Origin: an uncultured Candidatus Pelagibacter sp.
Lineage (GTDB): Bacteria; Pseudomonadota; Alphaproteobacteria; Pelagibacterales; Pelagibacteraceae
Assembly (NCBI GenBank): GCA_913030805.1
Contig: CAJWDL010000009.1
Span: forward strand, 1-38,058
Reading direction: 5' to 3'
Length of the DNA stretch: 38,058 bases
A model generated the notes under the pieces. That model searched no databases, was not told the DNA's origin, and saw nothing but the letters and a program-made list of their open reading frames with translations. Positions within the stretch are counted from its first letter, which is position 1. Every line of letters begins with the position of its first letter. The position numbers and the translations under genes were made by a program. This document shows positions 32,038-38,058 of the stretch, piece after piece.

Positions 32038-32055
32038 TTTCAACTTATACGTCAA
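32027..32055 (-). promoter_or_regulatory. Predicted promoter of the mraZ-ftsZ-mur cluster
   Basis: On the minus strand TTGACG (32055-32050), a 17-base spacer and TATTAT (32032-32027) form a near-consensus sigma-70-type promoter. Transcription would begin near 32020, leaving only a few bases before the AAAGGAGGGG of the leader ORF. The -10 is embedded between the second and third TGGGN boxes. It is the only strong promoter seen for the downstream 22 kb of same-strand genes. Confidence 0.7.
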
Positions 32056-32221
32056 TACTTAATAAAAATTGAAATTTTGGTAGAATTTGTGCCAAAAATG
32101 AAGTCTTCCACAAGATTTAGGTACAAAGTTTGATTAAGAATTTTGAAAATAAATAAATTTTATTTGAATTGTTTAGATGAACTTTTAAATTAATGAAGTT
32201 CAATTAACTGTGGACAAAATA

Positions 32222-32592
32222 GTTTGCCAGATAAACTGTAAGCCGGGTTTTGTCATTTAAACAAGTCATTTATCTAGGCTAAAAGTCTCCCTTTAGCTCA
32301 AGCAACCAACCCTGATGGCTAACCAAAGACGATTATTGTTTTAATATAAAACATCGCCATCTCTATTTGGTCTTGCTCCCGGTGGGGTTTTCCATGCGTT
32401 TTTTGTTACCAAAAAACCGGTGTGCTCTTACCACACCTTTTCACCCTTGCCTTGATAAGGCGGTATATTTTCTGTGGCACTATCCCTGAGGTCACCCTCG
32501 CCAGAGGTTATCTGGCACCGTGTCTTTGTAGAGCCCGGACTTTCCTCTTTTATATATACACATAAAAGCGACTAGTCATCTATCTGGCACAT
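32222..32592 (-). ncRNA. rnpB: RNase P RNA (type A)
   Basis: The catalytic RNA that matures tRNA 5' ends. On the minus strand the conserved GAGGAAAGTCCGGGC, CGGTGCCAGATAACCTCTGG, CCACAGAAA, TGGTAAGAGCACACCGG and terminal ACAAAACCCGGCTTACAG are present in the right order. P1 forms between GCCAGATA at the 5' end and TATCTGGC at the 3' end, which sets both boundaries to within a few bases. A TATTAT -10-like element (32599-32604) sits just before the 5' end. Its position between a cell-wall amidase and mraZ is a familiar alphaproteobacterial arrangement. Confidence 0.95.
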
Positions 32593-32619
32593 GTAAAGAT
32601 AATAGAAGATTTGGATTAA

Positions 32620-33366
32620 TCAAGATTTATTTATCATTAAAAAACTTAGGTTTTTTGCAATTAATAGGCACTCTTTATCAATTACCCCTGAAATATATTC
32701 AGTTCTAAACCTTCTTTGAAAGGCCCTGATTATTTTATTTTCATAGGCAGATTTTTTCAATTTATACCGGGTCTGATAGCCGATTTTATTAATGCATTTA
32801 AAAAAAAATTTCTTTTCATACATGTTAGTTTTTTTTCTTCTATTCTTTTTTAACTCCTTATTTTTTAATTTGTGCCAAATTCCAATTTTTGAATTTGCAA
32901 GCTCTTTCCACGGAAACTTTTCACCTGGATCTTTTTTTCTCAAAGGGGCAATGTCTGAATGACCTACAATATTTGAACCAATTATGTTGTATTTGGCAAT
33001 TATTTTTTTTGATATTTTTTTTAGAGTATAAATTTGTTTTTTTGAAAATTTTCTATAACCAAAATCGTGTCCAGGATTAACAAGTTCAATTCCTATTGAA
33101 AATTTATTAAGAAATTTAAAATTTTTCCAGCCTGATTTTCCCGCGTGCCAAGCCGAAAATTTTTCTGGAACAATTTTTGTAATATTCCCAATTTCATCAA
33201 TAAAATAATGGCAGCTGACTTTAGATTTAGGACTGCAAAGTTTATTGAATGCCCCTATCTTAGATTGCATTCCAGTATAATGAAAAACTATTAGTTTTAT
33301 CTGACTTTTTAATCTTTTTTTTCTATCAAAACTAGAAATGTGATTAAAATTCATATTTAACACCAT
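32620..33366 (-). CDS. N-acetylmuramoyl-L-alanine amidase (AmiD/AmpD-like)
   Basis: 248 residues. Amidase_2 zinc site: IVFHYTG (His about 29), IVGHSDIAP, and KKDPGEKFPW (Asp/Lys region); SCHYFIDEIGNITKIVPE and WHAGKSGW are further family signatures. It cleaves the bond between MurNAc and the stem peptide. The C-terminal NKIIRAFQRRFRTEYISGVIDKE looks like a peptidoglycan-binding_1 domain, as in AmiD. No obvious signal peptide, so cytoplasmic recycling (AmpD-like) is also possible. The ATG at 33366 is followed by another at 33354 (MNFNHISSF), equally plausible. Divergent from mlaA. Confidence 0.88.
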   Translation of the reverse strand: MVLNMNFNHISSFDRKKRLKSQIKLIVFHYTGMQSKIGAFNKLCSPKSKVSCHYFIDEIGNITKIVPEKFSAWHAGKSGWKNFKFLNKFSIGIELVNPGHDFGYRKFSKKQIYTLKKISKKIIAKYNIIGSNIVGHSDIAPLRKKDPGEKFPWKELANSKIGIWHKLKNKELKKNRRKKTNMYEKKFFFKCINKIGYQTRYKLKKSAYENKIIRAFQRRFRTEYISGVIDKECLLIAKNLSFLMINKS

Positions 33367-33477
33367 TTATACAAGTAAAAGTTATAAAAAAACTTAGTTA
33401 TTATTCAATATTTAGATATTTCCATTATAGGCATTTTTATATATATAGCATTGAGATATTAATTATTGGGGAAACGA

Positions 33478-34275
33478 ATGAAAAGACTAATTATAATAAT
33501 TACCATGATGTTTCTACTGTGTGCCAGTATTGCCAATGCGGGTTCAACAGGAAGTGAGAAGCTAAAAAAATCTACATCAAGTACCGCAAATGAGTGCTTT
33601 GAAGGCATTAGTAGAGCTATGTTTTCATTCAACCAGGTTGTAGATACTGTAGTTTTCGAACCACTTGCAAAAGGATACCGAGTTTTACCTACGGTGGTTA
33701 GAAACGGTACCAGTAATGTGATGGGAAACATTTCTAATCTCCTAACCATACCAAATAATATTCTTCAAGGAGATTTTGCTGAAGCTGGAAATACAGTTGC
33801 CAGATTAGCAATCAATACTACAGTGGGAATTCTTGGATTTTTTGATCCTGCAGAAAAAATGGGTTTTCCAAAGAAAGATAAGGAAGATTATGGTCAAACT
33901 TTAGGTGTTTGGGGAACTGGAAGCGGATGCTATTTTGTATTACCAATATTGGGCCCAACAACCGCTAGAGATTTTGCGGGAACTGTCATAAATATATGGG
34001 GCGACCCATGGTACAGTATGACGGTTTCAAATAATCCGATGATGGCTGAAGGTGTATTTAATGATAGCGATTATTATATTGAAAAAGGTACATCCGCTGT
34101 AGATTTTAGAGCAAAGAATATCGAATCATTCGACAATATAGAAAGAAATTCAATTGATTTGTATGCTTCAATAAAAAGCTTTTATTTACAAAATCGAAAT
34201 AAAAAAATTAGCAATTCAGATAAAATCGTAGAAACTCAAGACGAAAGCGACTGGGAAGAGATAGACACAAAATAA
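33478..34275 (+). CDS. mlaA: MlaA/VacJ family outer-membrane lipid-asymmetry protein
   Basis: 265 residues from the ATG at 33478 (a TTG at 33466 is in frame). Family motifs: ECFEGISRAMFSFNQVVD, EPLAKGYRVLP, NLLTIPNNILQGDF, RLAINTTVGILGFFDPA, DYGQTLGVWGTGSGCYFVLP and GDPWY. MlaA forms a ring in the inner side of the outer membrane and removes misplaced phospholipids from the outer leaflet. The signal peptide (LIIIITMMFLLCASIANA) looks like a signal peptidase I type ending ANA, not a good lipobox, so it may not be lipidated. It is followed 12 bases later by mlaC. Confidence 0.93.
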   Translation: MKRLIIIITMMFLLCASIANAGSTGSEKLKKSTSSTANECFEGISRAMFSFNQVVDTVVFEPLAKGYRVLPTVVRNGTSNVMGNISNLLTIPNNILQGDFAEAGNTVARLAINTTVGILGFFDPAEKMGFPKKDKEDYGQTLGVWGTGSGCYFVLPILGPTTARDFAGTVINIWGDPWYSMTVSNNPMMAEGVFNDSDYYIEKGTSAVDFRAKNIESFDNIERNSIDLYASIKSFYLQNRNKKISNSDKIVETQDESDWEEIDTK

Positions 34276-34287
34276 AATCAAAAAGTA

Positions 34288-34890
34288 ATGAAAAAAAAAA
34301 ATTTAATTTTTTTTATAAATTTTTTGTTATTATTTCTTTTTCTTAACAATGCTACAGCGGACACTTCTGATCCGAAGAAATTTATCCAGGAAATAGTGGA
34401 TGAAGCAAAAAAGATACTTGTTAAAACAAACACTGCAGAATATAAAGCCGAAAAACTTACAGAAATAGCTTTAGCTACAGTAGATATAAAAGGAGTTGGT
34501 TTATATACACTAGGTTCATATAGAAAAAATTTGACCGAAGAACAAAAGAAAGAATATTCAAATTTATTTAAGAAATATTTTTTGAAAACGTTTGTATCAA
34601 GATTAACCGATTATTCCGAACCAAAAATAGATGTAATCTCCTCTGATAAGAAAAATGAAAAGTATACCATTGTATCAAGTATTCTTCTTGCAACTGAAAA
34701 AAAGCCTGAAGTAAAAATTGACTGGAGAGTTTATACAAAAGATCCTGATAAACCTTTTGTAAGAGATTTAATTATTGAAGGGCTCAGCCTAGCAAGAACT
34801 CAAAAGGAGGAGTTCAGTTCTATTATTGAAAGCAATGATGGTGATATCAATGCCTTATTCAAAAAATTAAGAGAATTTATCAATAGTTAA
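34288..34890 (+). CDS. mlaC: Periplasmic phospholipid carrier MlaC
   Basis: 200 residues. Cleavable signal peptide (about residues 1-24, ending ATA), then the Tol_Tol_Ttg2/MlaC fold: ATVDIKGVGLYTLGSYRKNL, EEQKKEYSNLFKKYFLKTFV, DWRVYTKDPDKPFVRDLIIE and LARTQKEEFSSII. MlaC shuttles phospholipids between MlaA and the inner-membrane MlaFEDB complex. No mlaB, D, E or F gene is in the window; in many Alphaproteobacteria the Mla ABC parts lie elsewhere. Confidence 0.92.
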   Translation: MKKKNLIFFINFLLLFLFLNNATADTSDPKKFIQEIVDEAKKILVKTNTAEYKAEKLTEIALATVDIKGVGLYTLGSYRKNLTEEQKKEYSNLFKKYFLKTFVSRLTDYSEPKIDVISSDKKNEKYTIVSSILLATEKKPEVKIDWRVYTKDPDKPFVRDLIIEGLSLARTQKEEFSSIIESNDGDINALFKKLREFINS

Positions 34891-34988
34891 CGAAAATTTA
34901 ATCTTTTTTTTCCTGTAAGCCGAATTATTTTTTTTTGCTCCTGCGATTTTTCTGTTGAGTATTTGAAAAAATTGTATTGCAAAAAAAT

Positions 34989-35065
34989 TGGTGGGCCCGC
35001 CAGGATTCGAACCTGGGACCAATACATTATGAGTGTACTGCTCTAACCAGCTGAGCTACAGGCCC
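34989..35065 (-). tRNA. tRNA with CAT anticodon (Met or Ile2)
   Basis: 77 bases, CCA encoded. Acceptor stem GGGCCTG/CGGGCCC (one T-G pair), D arm GCTC...GAGC, anticodon arm GTACA-CTCATAA-TGTAT with anticodon CAT, T arm CCAGG-TTCGAAT-CCTGG. A CAT anticodon means elongator Met or lysidine-modified Ile2. The variable loop TGGTC resembles E. coli Ile2, but I cannot decide. The first acceptor pair is G-C, so it is not a typical initiator. Confidence 0.92.
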
Positions 35066-35611
35066 TTTGCTAAGTATATCCACACTTTTTATCCCTTTCC
35101 AAAATAAAATCTACCTAAAAATCCTAACCTATGTCCTCATGTACACCCCATGTACACCTTTTAACAATAAAGAGTAAATAATATCTACGTTTAATGCCGA
35201 TCTTATTTAATTACTCTTAAATTAAAAATCCAGTATTTATTCACATTTATCCATTGTTCTTTTTTCAGTTGATTTCATTCTTTGTTCCACATGAAAACGC
35301 CTGTTTAAGTAGGACCCGTTTTCATTCTCAACTTTTAATCTTCCACAAGGGGTCGATACCCTTAAATTAATAGGGGTCCCAATAGTTTACACTATAGTGC
35401 TTGATTTAGACGGCCAGCCTCTTTGAAAACTTTTCGAAAGTTTAAGTCCTGTCCTAAAAAAAATTATAAAAATTTTAAAACTTTTTCACTTATCCCCTTG
35501 CTTGGGCAAGACGTTTGCTATCGTGCGATTTGCTAGGGCAAACCGCCCTCTCTTCCCGGGCTTCGCCCGGGTTAAATAGTGGGAACCATTTTGGATTTGG
35601 AAAAAGAATGT
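35066..35611. other. Hairpin-rich intergenic region next to the tRNA
   Basis: No gene seen. A direct repeat CATGTACACC occurs at 35138-35147 and 35149-35158. AAGGG/CCCTT inverted arms lie near 35347, a perfect palindrome CACTATAGTG at 35390-35399, AAACTTT-TCG-AAAGTTT at 35427-35443. From about 35498 to 35571 four short hairpins follow in line: CTTGC/GCAAG, ATCG/CGAT, TTTGC/GCAAA and the GC-rich CCCGGGC-TTC-GCCCGGG (35555-35571). None has a T-tract typical of a terminator. The higher GC than its surroundings suggests a foreign or structured element. Confidence 0.5.
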
Positions 35612-36037
35612 TTAGACAAAGGTTAATACCCCTTTTAAAATATTATTACTTTTAACAGTAGTTTCAATTATTGTTAAATCGCCTTTCCACAACTTAACCA
35701 TTTTTGACACTTTTTTTTCGAGATTTTTATTTTTATCAACAATCAAACCTCTAGAACAATTCTTTTGAAAGATATATCTGGTATTTGATTCTCTATAGTC
35801 TCCAACTCCAATTTCTACAAATATTGGTACTTTAATATTTAATGAATATAACAAATAGTCTATTATTCCATCTTCACCTGTTTGGGAAAAAACTTTATAA
35901 TCTGCATCACTCAAATTTTTGATTTTCGAATAATAGTGTCTCATTATAGAAAAATGAGATGACCCAATTGCAAAAATATTTCTATCGTTTGATCTTGATG
36001 CTATTTCGCTCAAAAAATTTTTTATAAAATTAATCAT
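35612..36037 (-). pseudogene. Truncated FkbM-like methyltransferase
   Basis: 141 residues. FSQTGEDGIIDYLLYSL followed by FVEIGVGDYRESNTRYIFQ and GLIVDKN resembles the N-terminal SAM-binding half of FkbM-like methyltransferases found in surface polysaccharide clusters. The frame ends soon afterwards (NNILKGVLTFV), whereas family members usually continue about 100 residues with further conserved Asp motifs. None of these is seen in any frame downstream, where hairpin-rich DNA begins. I therefore call it a 3'-truncated gene at a rearrangement boundary. A genuine short protein is possible but less likely. Confidence 0.6.
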
Positions 36038-36062
36038 TTTAATTGCAGAATGTATGAAGATA

Positions 36063-38056
36063 CTATCGCCCTTGTGCTAGTATTTGTAAACCTTTTTCCT
36101 CATCTGTTATAGTGGGTTTCATTATTTTACGATTCTCCATGACAACTTTTCTTAAAGATAGATCAATTTGCCTATTTGTTTTAGCAATTCTATCCTCAGT
36201 AAGTCTTAAATTACCAGTAGACACAGCGGATTGATTCGCAAATAAATTATGTTTTTGTTTACCTTTCTTTACTTTGTGGTTTTTCTTCAAAATATGAAAC
36301 CTTAAGTCAGCATATACTTTAATAATAGGAAACAAAACTGCCCTGGGTATGAGTAAAACGCTCAATGAAAATAAAAAATCAATCGAGAGAAGAGTAAGCC
36401 ATTTCATTTTATGTAAAAGTTGTTTGTTTTTATAAGATTCTTTTCTACGATTAAAATCACTAATCAAACCAATAAAAACTCCCTTTACACATATTTTATA
36501 AATTTGCGATAATCTATTTCTAATAGATTTATTATTTTTAATAATTAAATCTACGTACGCCTTTTTAGCTGCATAATGGTATAAATAAGACCAATAATGA
36601 ACTTCTTTGATATTTGAGTTTGTTTTGTTCACATAATTCAAAATATGTGTATTTTTGTGTTCGGATATACGAATTAAATAATCTTCTTCTTCGTCTAATG
36701 TTTTTCCAATGACTCCTATTTGCTGGCAATATTCATATAGAGGTGTTCCCGCGGTATAGCCATGGCCAAAAAGGGGTTACTTACATTCCAATCATTTCCT
36801 AATAAATACTTTAACGATGCAGCAAATTGGGCCGATTCAATAACAGTTTCTTTTGTTTCACCTGGCATACCTATCATTAATTGATCAGTGGCAGTGGCTA
36901 CGCCAAGTTTTTTACAATTTGAAATAGCATTATAAACATCTTTTGTTGTAAATTTTTTTTCCATTATATCTAAAATCTTCTGACTACCAGATTCAATACC
37001 AAATCTTATAGCAAGCATATTGTTTTCTTTGTAAAACTTTAAATCTTCATAAGTAACACTTGTAACCCTGACTCCTCCACACGACCAGTAAATATCGTGC
37101 TTTTTAAATATTCGTGCAGTCCCATAGGCTTGTGTTCGATTACTTAAGGAATTTTCATCATCGAGGCTTATACCTCTTACATTGTACTTTTCTTTTAATT
37201 CTATTATTCGAGACTCCAAATCATTTGGCGCATAAACTCTATAACCTTTTGTGTACCTTTGACAAAAAGTACAACGAGCAACACAACCTCTTACTGTTTG
37301 TATAGTTCCAATTTTTTTATTTTTACTTTTTTCATAAAATTTCAAACCCTCGGGATACAAATCACCTTGTAGTAAGTTTTCAGTTAAATTTAGAAGATTG
37401 TTAATGGGTTCATAAAATTCATGAATCAAATCACCATTTCCCCCAAATTTTTGTAACCCTAATCTGTGTTTATCAAGATCGGGATTTTGCATATCAGATG
37501 CAGACAATTGTTCCGCGTTACCTGTTACCTTAAGTTTATGATTTTCATCGATAAATGCTAATCCTTTTATTTGGTGTAATTCCGTATGATCAAGTTGGCG
37601 ACGAGTAGGATGTAACTTAAAATAATCAAGCAATTTAAGAAAAGGAATTTCACCATCTCCCACTACGCAAATATCAGTTTCAGTTTTATACAATAAAACA
37701 TTAGCAGAGCCTGATAGATGACCTCCTACGACGATCCACACATCGGGAAAAAGTTCCCGAAGTATTTTTGTTATACGTTTAACACTGGGGTAACAATGAG
37801 ATAGTGTAGCACTTAAACCAACCACAGTTGGTTTGGTTAATTTGAAATTTTTGATCAATTCTTCATCTGATGGTCTCAAATTATTTATATCGTAAATGTC
37901 GCTACTGTAACCTACTTTTTCCATCCAAGTCATCAACCGTAAAATGCCCACAGGTTGTATGGGTACTTGATAATGATTACCGCGCGGAAGCAGAGGCTTT
38001 AACGTATTGCTCAATGAACCATCGGGAACAGAACACATTAAAATTTTCATTTGCAT
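36063..38056 (-). pseudogene. B12-binding radical SAM protein, frameshifted
   Basis: Two adjacent frames make one protein of about 663 residues. The N-terminal part (stop at 36716) has a cobalamin-binding-like domain (VVGLSATLSH, IVVGGHLSGS, ICVVGDGEIPFLKLLDY) and a radical SAM domain with the Cx3Cx2C cluster motif RGCVARCTFCQRY and later LMIGMPGETKETV. At about 36750 the expected AIPGTPLYEYCQ reads AIPREHLYMN because of two extra bases (CCGCGGG instead of CCGGG). Reading past them restores GTPLYEYCQQIGVIGKTLDE and runs into the helical C-terminal part ending LQILAQGR at 36063. The role is unknown; such proteins often modify lipids or polysaccharides. Start at 38056 or 38050; it may extend beyond the window. 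Confidence 0.8.
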
Positions 38057-38058
38057 AT

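Noticed and set aside
35555-35571. GC-rich hairpin CCCGGGC-TTC-GCCCGGG as a rho-independent terminator
   Set aside because: Neither strand has a T-tract after the stem; on the minus strand it also lies beyond a truncated gene, so termination is not supported.
34989-35611. tRNA as the integration site of an island to its right
   Set aside because: Elements normally enter at the tRNA 3' end, which here faces left towards mlaC; no duplicated tRNA 3' end or integrase is visible on the right.

Overview
The window is strongly AT-rich with standard-code bacterial genes packed almost without gaps. It looks like a piece of a streamlined alphaproteobacterial genome, possibly marine and SAR11-like. The alphaproteobacterial guess rests on gene order (amidase - rnpB - mraZ - rsmH - ftsL - ftsI - mur genes - ftsQ - ftsA - lpxC - bamD - ligA) and on protein character. 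I cannot name the clade.

Left flank (1-3414): about 670 bases with no convincing large gene, then a minus-strand run of a small membrane protein and two tandem exported MORN-repeat proteins. A divergent small lipoprotein-like gene and a MazG-like pyrophosphohydrolase follow. Housekeeping block (3497-10164): fumC, a convergent AsmA-family gene, then uvrD and an aminopeptidase P gene overlapping on the plus strand.

Core (10151-32055): one apparent minus-strand transcription unit of 18 genes, mraZ-ftsZ-rsmH-ftsL-ftsI-murEF-mraY-murD-ftsW-murG-murC-murB-ddl-ftsQ-ftsA-lpxC-bamD-ligA. It holds nearly the whole lipid II pathway plus the division proteins, mostly joined by ATGA or TAATG stop/start overlaps. 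Three things depart from the usual layout. ftsZ is not after ftsA but sits second, overlapping mraZ. murE and murF are one fused gene. recN, usually between bamD and ligA in Alphaproteobacteria, is absent. The unit starts at a well-formed promoter (TTGACG-N17-TATTAT) whose -10 is embedded in three TGGGN boxes with 10-bp periodicity, the known MraZ operator pattern. Between that promoter and the mraZ ATG lies a previously unremarked 43-codon reading frame with a near-perfect ribosome-binding site, overlapping mraZ out of frame.

Right part (32222-38058): RNase P RNA, a cell-wall amidase, divergent mlaA-mlaC (outer-membrane lipid asymmetry), and a CAT-anticodon tRNA. Then comes about 550 bases of hairpin-rich non-coding DNA. 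It ends in what looks like an accessory, decaying region: a truncated FkbM-like methyltransferase gene and a B12-binding radical SAM gene broken by a 2-base insertion.

The most interesting system is the rewired head of the division cluster: MraZ operator, leader ORF, mraZ and relocated ftsZ in one short translationally coupled module.
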